Assembly (NCBI RefSeq): GCF_037975245.1
Contig: NC_092561.1
Location: 5,570,001 to 5,634,000 of the forward strand
Direction of reading: 5' to 3'
DNA: 64,000 nucleotides
Origin: Apostichopus japonicus
Lineage: Eukaryota > Echinodermata > Holothuroidea > Aspidochirotida > Stichopodidae
This document shows positions 25,199 through 36,727 of this stretch, piece by piece. The stretch's first letter is position 1. Every line of letters begins with the position of its first letter. The notes beneath the pieces are model-generated. The model did not search any database and had not been told where the DNA came from. It worked only from the letters and a program-made list of their open reading frames with translations. Both the position numbers and the translations under genes were made by a program.

Positions 25199-25261
25199 AA
25201 TAACGGAACAAAACTGTTAATCAACTATGCTCGATAATATAATATATATATATATATATAT
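25135..25261. repeat. (TA)n arrays
   Basis: A perfect TA run at about 25135-25196 is followed by a second TA-rich run at about 25236-25261. Confidence 0.93.
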
Positions 25262-26156
25262 TAATAATTATATCATATTTCCTGTCAAATAATGAAGGAA
25301 GACTAGGAATTAATTATATTTATCTTTTTTTCATCTTCTTTCATCACGTTCATGGGAAAAGTAAAGGCCAAAGTCTATGAATTGGTGACAAAGAATTTGT
25401 AGAATAAAATGGAATCCTTAATTACGAGCTGATTAATCTTCATTCGGTGAAAATATTTCTGCAAAAACGCTTTCTAAGATTAATGAAAACCTTAATTTTT
25501 GCGTTTGAATTTTCGGTGAGCTTGGTATGTTAAATGCGCAGGAAATTGGCAATCAAAGCTTTGATGATCCTAATCAACATATCTCGGCAAAAACAACTCT
25601 TGCAAATTGAATTTTTGTTTTCATATTCATGAGTTCATGGAAAATTATAGTCACACGTCCGTTGCAGTTATATAGTCAAAAGGCGGACTGTGTACCAAAA
25701 TAGCATATATTAATATTAGGTGAAAGTATAGCCTATATATAGACATATATAATCTCCTGTTGTTACGCCTTTTCCATCCATGTCCCAATTTTGTTTTAAT
25801 TTTTAATGATATTCTATGATAATTATGCCGATATTTCTATTCGTCTGTCACATTCTTAAGCTAATTCAAGGGATATTTAACGATTTTAGCGATGGCGCTG
25901 GCATATATCGCACCTAATGCGCGCGATCGACACGTTGTATACGTAATTTCTAAAGATTTTGTTTATCTCCATGTAAGTGCTATAGTTGTGGAAATATGTT
26001 CTCAGAAGATCTCGTCTTCGGTATTTATGCATGAAATTGTGTATACCACTAGTGATCGACTATAAAAATCGCATGTATATAAGTCCAGCATATATTGGAG
26101 ACATCGATGAAATGTTTACCGACGCTCAATGCTTAAAAATCTACTTTATTGGGCTC

Positions 26157-26526
26157 CAAATATAGCACACTATAGCCTAGAAAGTTTTGTGATTACGTAA
26201 TCGACCTGTCACGGTCGTAAATCGACCCCAGGCTCTACAATTAGCCTGCATAGCTTCTTAACACCATTAGGCTCTTTGTGTAAACACTGTGTGGAAATAT
26301 GTTCATGTCTACAGTGTAGTTAATCATACAGCTCTAACACAAAGACCCTCATACAAGAAAAATATATGTGGCAGGCATTGCAGACTATTTGGTATAAAGA
26401 GGTCATTTTACGACCAAGGCAGGTCGATTACGTAATCTCAAGAAACTTTTCCATGATAACAATAAAGGAGTTTACCCCTGTTCGACCTCGCAAGAGGTCC
26501 TACTTTTCCATGATAGCGTGCTATAG
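26157..26526. mobile_element. Foldback element with GATTACGTAATCGACCTG arms
   Basis: The left arm (about 26157-26222) and right arm (about 26401-26526) are inverted copies. Both contain the palindromic GATTACGTAATC next to CGACCTG and a GGTCGTAA motif, plus TATAGCAC near the outer ends. The right arm is longer because AACTTTTCCATGATA occurs twice there. A second inner pair, CTCTTTGTGT at 26271 and ACACAAAGA at 26338, extends the symmetry to the centre. The transposon class is unknown. Confidence 0.7.
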
Positions 26527-27926
26527 TTGGTGTATATACAGCAGACCTTTAAACCCAATGTAGCGGACGTGATTGAGAATACGTTAAAGAAGATTTCTGG
26601 TGCATGACCAGACGTGTGTAAAGTTGCCAAACTAACCGTGGGCGAAATGTCGGTGCTGAAATGTACTAGAATTGAGTGGTACAAACCGTATGTTAGCTCG
26701 AAAAGCTCTGTATTTTGTATCAGGTATATTCTCGGTGATTTCTGAGACTGCAGCTTGTCAAGTTTCGCGGAACTAGATAGAACCGCTACGACAGCGACCT
26801 CTGTTGATTAAGGGCGTGGTTGGAGATCACCAGTAAACAACCTCTTCACAAGAATCAATTCGCTAAAATAAGAAGAGGCTAAAGTATTGCTGAAATAAAC
26901 AGAGTGAAGTTACCTCATTTTCGAAGACCCCCCCTCATCCTCCCCTCCCTACGCCTTTCCCTGTATACTTCACCTATTTAGCTTTGATTAAACTCATCTT
27001 CCCCAGAAATACATAATTAAGACCTCAGTTTCAAGATTTCTAACATTACAATATTTTTCACCTAGCTCGTGCACAGTCATTCCATTTCTTGCTACATCTG
27101 CCAATTTAATCATATTGTTTACGCCGTGCAGTGTTATAAAGTTACCGGGCTTTGCACATGGGAAGGTTATTAAGTGACAGGATGAGTGATTTTGTCCTAC
27201 GGGTCCTCATAGCCACCGGTCACAGAGCTCACAGTTTTCAAGGATTTTCATTCTGGATTACTGCTTTGAAATTTGCGTTAAATGGACGTACATATATGTC
27301 GGGACTACTTATTGCGTAATTCAAAAATAAAAATAAAATAAAAAATAGGATAGAAAAGATAAAGAAAAAAAAATTGTTGAATCGTCTAGGTTTTCTGTGT
27401 ATTCTATTTGGTAATGAGCGTAACAACAGAGGCTGCAGTTTTCATATTAGGTTAAGTATAGCTATAACCTATACGAATACTTCTACACTATAATATCATG
27501 CGACGGTGTATACTGTTTGGCCTGTGTGTGTCCTTTTTTTGTGATTTTAATGGATGATTATAGTGACTTATTGTGATATGTTGTTCACAGCAAAAAATAA
27601 AAACACTGCTACCAGACAGGTGCATGCTGTACTTCTCTACTACATAATGAAATGACCCTTTCTAAGCGAAGGACTTTAATGAATTAAAATGGGCGGAGAC
27701 ATGGATCATTAAGTCAGTTTCACGCATAACTCAATGGCAACACATTTTTATGGCCTCAAATGGCTTATTTGCCAATGCATTACAAAATCTGTCGAAGACA
27801 AATTGTGTCGAATATAATCCAACGGTGATGATCTGTTGTTCATATGAAGATAACAAATATGTGCTGGTTAAGTTATTAGAACAATTCGGCCTTCACCGAG
27901 GAGTCAATGTCATTGGCAATGTAGCC

Positions 27927-28293
27927 TTAAAGGGTGTGAAGACTCGCGCGAAAAGAAACGTCTCATGCCGGTAATCTGACCTAGTCGAATGAGGCGTAAT
28001 AGAAGTGTTAGACACCACCATCGATCCCAGAAAAGACACACACAGCTTGCTACAGTCGGTAATTAGATACTAGTGTATACAGTCGATACATGCAGCTACG
28101 GTCAATACCAACAACACAGTGTACATAGCAGCGATGGACATCTCAGGTCTAGATAAAAGATAACAAGGTATCATGTTTCAATACTGTCTGCATTTTGTAG
28201 CGACATGAAGAAAACTTCACTTGCAAGCAACGGAATGTAAACTTTTTTTCAGGTCGCGGCACGCGGTTTGGGGCGAGTCTTCAATGCCTTTAA
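27927..28293 (+). mobile_element. TTAA-flanked MITE, copy 2
   Basis: The best-kept copy. TTAA at 27927-27930 and at 28290-28293 flanks ends of the form AGGGTGTGAAGACTCGCGC and its inverse GGGCGAGTCTTCAATGCCT. The exact TTAA target points to the piggyBac superfamily, but the transposase is not in this window. Confidence 0.88.
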
Positions 28294-28457
28294 AGGAGCA
28301 TTTCAGTGATTTAGTAAATATTTTTAAGGTTGAATATTTCGAAAAAAGAAATAAATTAATATATAGAAACATAATTAGCACTCCAAATGTGAGATTCTTT
28401 CTTGGATATTTTTGACATATACAAAGACGAAATATCTGACTAAAATTGCTCCTTTAA
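28290..28457. mobile_element. Small TTAA MITE abutting copy 2
   Basis: The ends are TTAAAGGAGCATTTCAG and, inverted, TTAAAGGAGCAATTTTAG, with similarity extending about 30 bp. Its left TTAA is the same tetranucleotide as the right TTAA of the preceding element, so one inserted at the edge of the other. Confidence 0.7.
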
Positions 28458-29158
28458 GGGAAGCTTATGTACTTATGAATCGCTACACATTTGATTGTAT
28501 CTCATGTGCTTATACAAAGTGTAAGAATAGAGAAACTTATACAGAGAGTAAACAACCTGACTTGACTCGCTCGCTACTACAATCCCTGTGTCACTTTTCT
28601 CAAATTAAACTTTCATGCAATGAAGATAGATATGATATTAAAATGCAGCCTGAACTGGTAAAGGATAAAATATTCTTTATCATCTCATCCTTTTAGCACT
28701 TTATGGAGAAGAAAGCAAGAACGAAAATGTATAATGAAGAACTTGTCAATTATTTCGTCACTTCAGTATGAACTCTCTTTTGGAATATTCCTGTAAACGT
28801 TCGTTAATCCCATAGCGAGGGTATGATCTCCAAGAAGCCCCTCATTTTGACACAGGTAGACATCAATTTTGTCCTCAAACGGTCTTCTTTTACCACAAAT
28901 ATTTTCTCATCAGTGATATTAAAGATACATGATATGCTCGTCTTACCGGTCGTGAATGTATTGGTTATATAGAAGGGTGTGTGATATACGTTATCTCATT
29001 CGACAGGTTAATCTGGAATGTCCCGTTGAGGACGATTGTAATTTCCCCGGACATGAATGTTATAACTCACGTGGAGATTATAATTTTATGGGGATATGTT
29101 TAACATGTGCATTAATGACCGTTCTTGGGGAAAAGACAAGTTACACGATTTGTAGGTA

Positions 29159-29166
29159 TTTATATA

Positions 29167-29220
<54 letters not shown>
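29159..29220. repeat. (TA)n array
   Basis: TA dinucleotide run with one TTTT interruption near 29171. Confidence 0.93.
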
Positions 29221-29223
<3 letters not shown>

Positions 29224-29727
29224 GGATTTCAAATACTTCCGGTTTGACGATATTTTGTACTATTTATATATGCACATATGCAAATCAGGTGGTCATTTTT
29301 TATTATTATCAGGGAGTGGGAGTGGTCTCCCTATCCTTTTGCCATTGAAGTTAATTGACGGTTGTGTTTCAGAGAGATACCTTACTTGAGAATGACAGGT
29401 GAAGTGTCATGTGACTGACCATTACTGACCATCATATCATAGTTCAATACCTGTATGTATTACCTTTACATGTAAGATGAACAAGGTTCATTAAATGCAA
29501 TTTACTGCAACTAGTTTAATAATGGTGTCAAAGTCATCACTTCTTGGCGTATTGGCTAAGATCATGTGTAGTATCTGTTCCCTTTCGATGGGAAAATGGT
29601 GATACACACCTGACGATGATCACATAGTCACAGTCTCTATATGAAAGGGGACTGGGGTTGAGAGTGGATCGGTCTTTCGGTTTCTTTGTTTTTCGTGCCC
29701 AGGTTCTTTCCTGGGTGACTTTTCTTA

Positions 29728-29895
29728 TGCAGGCGTCACACTGTCCCGAAATTGACACCAGATGGCCTCAGCACCTCCACAGCTTCGGCTGTTGATTGGC
29801 TGTTGACCAAGTTCTGGGCCATCTTCGTGCGAAATTCAAAATTCCATATTCGTATGACCAGCTGGTGTCAATTTCGGGACAGTGTGACTGCTGCA
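29728..29895. mobile_element. Short MITE with about 36-bp inverted ends
   Basis: The left end 29728-29764 and right end 29858-29895 are inverted copies sharing GTCACACTGTCCCGAAATTG and then ACACCAG. The element is about 168 bp with a unique centre. No convincing target-site duplication is visible, so the superfamily is open. Confidence 0.78.
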
Positions 29896-29999
29896 TTAAG
29901 AAAGGATCACATCAGCTCCCTCGCTCGCTATATCTCCCTCTATAGAAATTAGTTGCGTGTTATTGTATATACTTCAAAGTTGTATTAATATTTTAAAAG

Positions 30000-32100
30000 A
30001 AACAAAAACTATTTCTGAGGGTATGCGGTAAACTAAACCGATAGAAATCGAAGTATGATGGTAGAGATTACATTCAGTTCTTAGCGATTAAATTACGCGG
30101 TCTATTGTTAACAGGCAAGATATAAGTTACATGAAAGAGTCTTGTCGTTGGGTGAGGAATCTTGTAAAAAAATAAGGGGGAGGGAAGGCCCTGGTTAACT
30201 TTTTGTTTTCATATTAAGGACGTTTTGGTAAACTAATAAGGATATCTTATTCTTCCAGCTGGGCAATTTATCCTGTCTGTGTTAAGGGTTCAGTCGATGT
30301 ACATTAGTAAATCTTTCTCGAACTTTGGACGGTTAACCAAAGAACAAAAAAAATGTCTCATTTATTTTCTTACTTAAGACATAAATATGCTCGCCACGCA
30401 AGTTACCGGGTACAGTGCTAAACCCGAACTGTTAATCTTTGCGAATAACTGGTTAAAACAGAATGAAAGCAAAAGTACTATGTTGCGTTTCATCGTTTCG
30501 TCCAACAAGGTCCACTTACATTTTCTACTATTAATTTGTCCATGTTTTAATTGATTTCGTGCCTTTGTCTTGTAAAAAAGGGTAAAAGATTAATTTTAAC
30601 TTCGAAGAAATTACCTATATAGTTGAGTGTAGAATGTCTGTAGCCATATAGTCATTCCTCTATTGTTATACTCAGTTTTATAAAGTATAGGCTGAAACCA
30701 ACGCCTTCCGACTAAAACACCATGCGTGTATGAGTACACGTATAGAATCCCCTTTGGTATGTAAAAACAAGTATATTAGTACAAGGCTCTAAGTCATAGT
30801 GTATAAGTACATAATCTTACGCTATAGTGTTTATGCTCAATTAAAAAAAAAAGCCACGAGTACGCGTGCAGGATTACAAATCCATGCGGGCGAGTATACA
30901 AGATCAGGTAACTATTATAAAATACAAATAGGGGTATGGACTCAATACCAGTCTTGTTCTAAAACACAGCGTCAGCATACATTTTTATCACAATGCAGAA
31001 CACGTGGCATTGCCAAGGGGGGTTTTGGGGAAGGTATGGTGGCCACGCATCCACTAAAAATGTTCGGTCCCCCTGCATCCTCCCCCATCAAATTTGCCAT
31101 GTCCAGAAGAACAAAATACAAGACAGGAAGATATACTTCCCTTTGACTCTTTTACTGACTACAGTTTACTTCTAGCTAAAAACCTCGGTTGATTTGAAGC
31201 TGATATAAGATCTGACCTCTGTCGCCGTGTTAGAACTACCTTCATTATGTGCCCCACCCAAATGTTACACTCATTTGGCTGCCCCCACCCCCGCCCACAC
31301 ACTTTAAAATGGCTACTGTGAACAACTGTCCGTACAAAACTGGTAAAATATAAATAATTTTGGCTTGGATTGGCCAAGTTTATTGATTTTGGCCTCAGTT
31401 AATATCCTTGATTATAATTACAAGTCACAGTCGGGTGCGTTTTCATATTTTAGTATCTTTTGATGAAAAAAAATCATACATCTCTTTAGGCTATCGTGTG
31501 TTCGTTTTGTGCGACAAAGGGTCTCAAATTGAACAGGTGTTAGTTTTAATTCGAGTTTGGTTTGTATTAGACTAGTTCGTATATGCCAATTTTTTATAAT
31601 TTTAAATATTTTCTTGTATTAATATAGAATTTCTTACATTTCAGTAAGGGCTCTCCTATGGTAATGTTACGCTATATAGCAAAGCTTTGTCTGTTGAGTT
31701 GCTGTTGTAAAAACTCATAATATATTATGCAGAGTGTAATGCGACGTTCTTATAAAATAAAAATGAGAATACCAGATTTTAACTATCAAAATAGACATAT
31801 TTCAAACAGAAGAGACAGAAAAAATTGCCTACGAAAAATAACTTATGATCATTTTTCCGAAAATAAATATAGGACAAACAAATATATAGGTTGTACCGTC
31901 ACCGCTAGGTGAATGACGGGGACAGGAGGGGGTAAAAAGATAAAAGGAACGGGGGGTAGGGGGTCAAGAGTCAGCGAACTGTTTTAAGTCCTTCCCCAAT
32001 ATAAAGAAAACAGCTGCAAGAGTCTCGTACGATAGAGGCTAGTTTCGCGGAACCACTACAATTACAATACTTTAAAATTCCTAGTAACCAATTGGTCGAA
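30000..32100. other. Intergenic, no gene seen
   Basis: Open frames are short and without family motifs. G- and C-rich patches at 31010-31110, 31255-31310 and 31915-31965 resemble decayed hAT-like element sequence but have no definable ends. Confidence 0.4.
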
Positions 32101-33180
32101 CCATACCAGGGGCGGATCCAGGGGGGGGCCGGGGGGCCCGGGCCCCCCCCCCCTTTTTGAAAATCCTGATTTTTTTTTTTACCACGTTCGAGGGAAAGGG
32201 CCCCATGCGTGATCAGTGGCGTAGCTACGGGGGGCCTGGGTTGCCGAGGCCCCCATGAAATAGGCTGGCCCCCCACTGGCCCCCACTGGGAATGGGGTAA
32301 AAAAAAATGTTGTCAAAAATAAAAATAAGTGCGATTCACTTATATTTTTTGTTCAATAATTTGGGAAATAGAGTTACACAATTATCTCGTCTGCATCTGG
32401 CAGAATAAGAAAATACAATATCTGTAGTAATCATGAGAATGGTCACACAGCATAGCATGGCAATGGTCGATGCGACGATTGCGACCATATACCACGAACC
32501 TTGTTGTGCTGCGCGATATCAATATCTGCTGAAAATATGTTCAGTGCTTCCACCTAGCGCAACAATCTATCAAAAGATTGGCTCCATTTGTACTGAGGCG
32601 AGGTATCAGGTTTTCATATATTGCCTGGAGTCAAATGAATATATGCAGGCGCGGATCCAGCGGGGGGGGGGCAGGGGTCCGGACCCCCTGCTCTTGGCCA
32701 AAAAAAAAGAGAGAGAAAAAAAGAGAGAGAAAAAATAATTAAATTAAACGCCAATTTTAAACATGTAGGACGTCAGAAAAGCGGTTATCCTCACCAGTCA
32801 TCCAGGTGTGTCTTTTCCGTCAAATGAACTATAGTGTGCACGCGTGCTACATGTGCCAAAAATGCCTAACGATCTCAATTTTCAGACCAAAAAGTTTCAA
32901 AATTGAGGTGGTGGTCGAATTTTTTTCGGCGGTGAGGTTACAGAGCGGTAGGCTGCTAGGATGCGCTAACGAATTTTTCATGAGCAAACCCCTCACCCTT
33001 CCAGAATCCTGGATCCGGCCCTGCATCAAACAGTGGTGACGGAACGGGAGGGGATTGGGGGCTAAAGGCATGATTTTTGTATCATCTCAACTCATCTGAT
33101 ATGTAATACCATATTTCATAGATTGTTTTTTTCTCATCAATTGAGAAATTGCAGACATGAGATCCATATTTTCAGGCTAG

Positions 33181-33366
33181 GTACATGCTGCTTAGAATAC
33201 TCGGGAAGTGCCGTTTCCGGCCATCTGGGGGGTTTGTAAAGCCAAAAATTTTCTTGTACGCTCCGCGCCAACCGATGATGGCGCTCCGCTTAGATAGTCT
33301 TGCGTTCAGGCGCGGCTGGACCAGTCAGACCCCCCCCCCCTGTCACAAATCCTGCATCCGCCCCTG
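33181..33366 (+). mobile_element. hAT-like end fragment with shared module
   Basis: It contains CCGTTTCCGGCCATCTGG, then TGTACGCTCCGCGCCAACC and GATGGCGCTCCGCTTAGATA, and ends with ATCCTGCATCCGCCCCTG at 33366. The matching left end is not certain (32646 is a candidate but its flanks do not match). Confidence 0.6.
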
Positions 33367-33582
33367 ACATGTCATTGAATATTCCACAAAACAACTTTTT
33401 TTATGCCCACGAAACTGTCGAAACACTACTGGTAGAGATATAAAATATTGGGAATTCTGAAATTCCTGCAAACATGCGGCTGTGCCTGTTCAATACTCAC
33501 TACTGTATCGCCTTAAAAAATGATGAGTGGAAATAGTTTCTCCAGGACTGTATCGTATCGTGGGTATCGAGTGCGTCTGACA

Positions 33583-33619
33583 TACGAACGTACGTAGTAC
33601 GTACGTACGTACGTACGTC
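33583..33619. repeat. (ACGT)n palindromic microsatellite
   Basis: Repeated ACGT units, self-complementary throughout. Confidence 0.9.
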
Positions 33620-33645
33620 TATGATGATATGCACTGTACTGTACT

Positions 33646-33866
33646 GATAAAAACATAGGTGAATTTCACTCCATGGGAGTGATCACTGAGCACATTCCGG
33701 TATAAGTTCCACTCCATTGGAGTAAATCTTAACTCCTAATAGAGTTATATTCACTCATATTAGGAGTGAGGGTTAACTCCAATAGAGTTAAATTTCACTC
33801 TTAATTTGAAGTGCGCCGAGTGATCACTCCAATGGAATGAAATCCACTCATTTGTTTTTAGAGTGT
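33646..33866. mobile_element. Foldback MITE with ACTCCAATGGAGT motifs
   Basis: The outer ends are inverted (TAAAAACA at the left, TGTTTTTAGAGTG at the right). The sub-terminal blocks GAATTTCACTCCATGGGAG and its inverse CTCCAATGGAATGAAATCC include a GTGATCACT core. Inside, AACTCCTAATAGAGTT and AACTCCAATAGAGTT repeat the same theme, so the element is palindromic at several scales. It lies within the nested cluster. Confidence 0.75.
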
Positions 33867-35141
33867 TGCTAGATATATGAAGAAGAAATTTACATACCAA
33901 TACATGTTATCGGTCATCGATTGGCACAAAAACCCAGATTCTGATGACAGCTGCCTCAAGAAACCCAATAAATGGCCTAATTAGCACCGAGCCACCAATG
34001 TGGACCATTACCGAAACATTGATGCGTGTTAGTCTTCCATCCCCTTCCTCTGATGCTATTTAAGTCCACATGTGGGCATATCCTGCAAACCTACCGGTAG
34101 CCCACAGGGGTTTGAGTTGGGAGAAAGGCCTTGACAGCTTGAAACGACAAATGATGCCAACTTCCCTCAAGTTAAAAGTCTGGCTGAGTTGGCAAGGCCA
34201 GTCAGCATGAAAGAGAAAAAAAATTTTTGCATTTCTGTCACCAAAGTTGCACATCTTTTTGGTTGCTATTTTGCCTCACAGGTGCCATCTCCTGCGATCT
34301 GGGGGGTGCTGAAATCTCAAATTTTCTCTGTACGCTCCGCGCCAACCGAGGTGGCGCTCCGCTTAGATAGTAACCTCCGGCCCCCCACAAGAAAGAACAG
34401 CCCCCCATGGCCCCCCCCACTCAAAAAAATCCTAGCTACGCCACTGTGCGTGTAATTTTTTTGTAAAATAAATTTGCAAAAAGAGTACACCATCATTCTG
34501 AAAAAGTGAAGGTGAGAGGGGCACTCTGACTGCATCAATAGTCTCCATCTGGAAGGGGGCATCCAAGATGAAATGGCCTGGAGTAGCCTGGTAAAAAGAA
34601 GTTTGCATTACCACCTACTCCCCAAAGACGTAAATCCCAGCTCATTGCTCGAAATTGCAAATATATGCCCGGCAAACCATGAATACATGATTTATTGGAA
34701 ATAAATTTTACTCCAAACTTTCACGAAAAGTAGCACCAGATTGCACCGAGGACCTCCATATTTTGTGAAATTTTCCAAAGGGGAGGGGGGCACCCACTCC
34801 CCTTAGACCCCTCCCCCAGGACGACGATTAGGCATTTCCCATCTGGGCCCCCCCTTCGGCGAAATCCTGGATCCGCCACTGCATACCAGCAATTGGGATA
34901 GGGTTACCAACACAATGAGCACAATTGAGTGGACACGAGATTTTAAAGTGGATAATTAAAACTGGTTTCCTGTTGAACAGCAGACAATAGGATACATGCA
35001 ATAATATCTATGTTTACCTCATTCCATGCACGCACACAAAATTGTTAGGTAGATTGTGGACCAATTGGAGGGTATTATTTTGTTTCAGTGTTGCACACCG
35101 TTGAAAATAGTTCTTTGTGAAAACAATATATATCCGGTATC

Positions 35142-35756
35142 TTGCTCCGCAAAAATAAGCAAAATTTGTACGCGAATTGTGTGATTACCTTGTTGCATGT
35201 TTATTTTGTTAACAGGGGCAGCGGAATGGAAGGTTGTACCTGGAAAGGAGTACAAAATTCTCGCCGGTCACGTGACTTTGGTTTGAGTGGGCAAACTTAT
35301 ACAAAAATAAACTCGAAAACTTTAACAAACGAAATTCATCTGTCCATTCCGTATCAATCATTCCAATTTTTAAATCAAAAACAGACGCCAAACACGCCGA
35401 GTGAATTTCTTTCCACTTATTTTACCGATATTTCCTTCCAGGCACCTCCATTTCGGCATATAGGCTTCGAAATTTCGATATACCCTTTCGATACTGATCT
35501 ACCGGGTCACCTCTTCAGGGAAATCGTGCACCATGGGCAATCCATGCATTTATCGATATTGGACTATTTTATTTGGAATATCATACTTTTTTTTATTATC
35601 CAAAACTGTATATTTCTATACCGAAATTTCCGCTTTTGGTCTCGAAATATCGACTTTGTCTTGAAATTTCGAAGTTGGTCGCGTGTACATGGTCAAATTA
35701 TGAGAAAAAAAGAGTTGGAGCAAATGCTATTTGAAAAGGGTCATAAATTTGAGTGA
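35142..35756 (+). other. Unassigned 204-codon open frame
   Basis: The longest open frame in the 18-57 kb interval that is not simple repeat. The translation shows no family motif that I recognise. It is F/I/S/R-rich, and the DNA repeats TCGAAATTTCGA- and TCGATAT-like words. It could be a chance frame, a decayed mobile-element ORF or an orphan gene. There is no splice or promoter evidence, and I do not assert that it is a gene. Confidence 0.15.
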
Positions 35757-36536
35757 ATATAAGGCGGAGTAATATAGCCTTGTGTCTGGTACGGAATTGT
35801 CTGTGTAAAGAGACCTCTCCTGGTATAGGCCTATTCTGCAAATCTGCCTCATCTCTTCAAAGCATAATAGATTGGCAAATTAGGGAATGCTATTAAACAA
35901 TACACCGATGAATCGTCAAAAGGTCTAAGAATATAAAACATAGAGTTTCAATGTGTTATGTCTGTAATAAATCATGGAGACCGATAGGGTTGCCAGATTT
36001 ACCAGATAAATATCGGCTAAATCTGCTGAATTGACTGCTCTTGATCAGTATATATCAACGCACTGTTACACCTTCACGCTCGGCACTCTGATTGGGGTGG
36101 GGTGGGGTGGGGGGTGGGGGGTTAATCAAAGAAGGCCTGGTGGGCAGGTACGAAGAGCAGGATCAAAAATTGATCATATTTACAGATTTGCCTATTTCTG
36201 TTGTGTTCTTTTTTAATGGTTAGTAATTAATCTATATAATATTGTAATAACAAGCACCTGTCGAAGGCGTGACTACAAACTGAAATCAAATGTTGATAAT
36301 TAATTTAAAGCAAATGAAATTAACAGGTGTACACTGTATTTATTTTGTCTTATATGATGTGATGCGTGTGACCAAAAATATAGCGGCCCTGTCATAATTA
36401 TCACTTTATCGAACAGCTGTTTAAGTGAGATGCTTTCATGCTCTTACGTATAATATAATAACAGTGAACACATGAGTGGGAAGGCTTGAAACTGAAGAAT
36501 AGCATTGATACTCGTTCTTATAAGAGCTTTATGTGG

Positions 36537-36616
36537 TATCATAAACACATGACAAATATCATAAACACACTTCAACACATAAACACGTATCATAGACATA
36601 TATCATAAACACAATA
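36537..36616. repeat. ATCATAAACACA-type degenerate tandem repeat
   Basis: Several spaced copies of ATCATAAACACA with variable linkers, about 60 bp before the telomere-like tract. Confidence 0.6.
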
Positions 36617-36671
36617 CAAGGTCAATATCAGCTTTAGGATTTATTACCATGCATAAACGGTTGTTGCAACC

Positions 36672-36727
36672 CAGGGTTAGGGTTAGGGGTTAGGGTTAGT
36701 TTAGGGGGTTAGGGTTAGGGTTGGGGT
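36672..36727 (+). repeat. Interstitial telomere-like (TTAGGG)n tract
   Basis: About eight TTAGGG-type units, some with an extra G. TTAGGG is the telomere repeat of vertebrates and echinoderms. Confidence 0.9.

Larger units (their letters stand above)
32214..34446. mobile_element. Inner hAT-like element with CAGTGGCGTAGCTA ends
   Basis: The ends are perfect 14-bp inverted copies of CAGTGGCGTAGCTA, followed on each side by a G- or C-rich run. The flanks TGCGTGAT (32206-32213) and TGCGTGTA (34447-34454) agree at six of eight bases. Its right end (34265-34446) carries the shared hairpin module. It also contains further end-like sequences at 32646, 33023 and 33366, so other elements have inserted in it. 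No transposase is readable. Confidence 0.7.
32107..34881. mobile_element. Outer hAT-like element of a nested cluster
   Basis: The left end GGGGCGGATCCAGG and the right end CCTGGATCCGCCACTG are inverted. CATACCAG occurs immediately at the left border (32102-32109) and right after the right end (34882-34889). The left copy shares its last CAG with the first bases of the terminal repeat, as if one CAG had been lost. That makes this a plausible 8-bp target duplication. Most of its inside is a later insertion. Confidence 0.6.
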
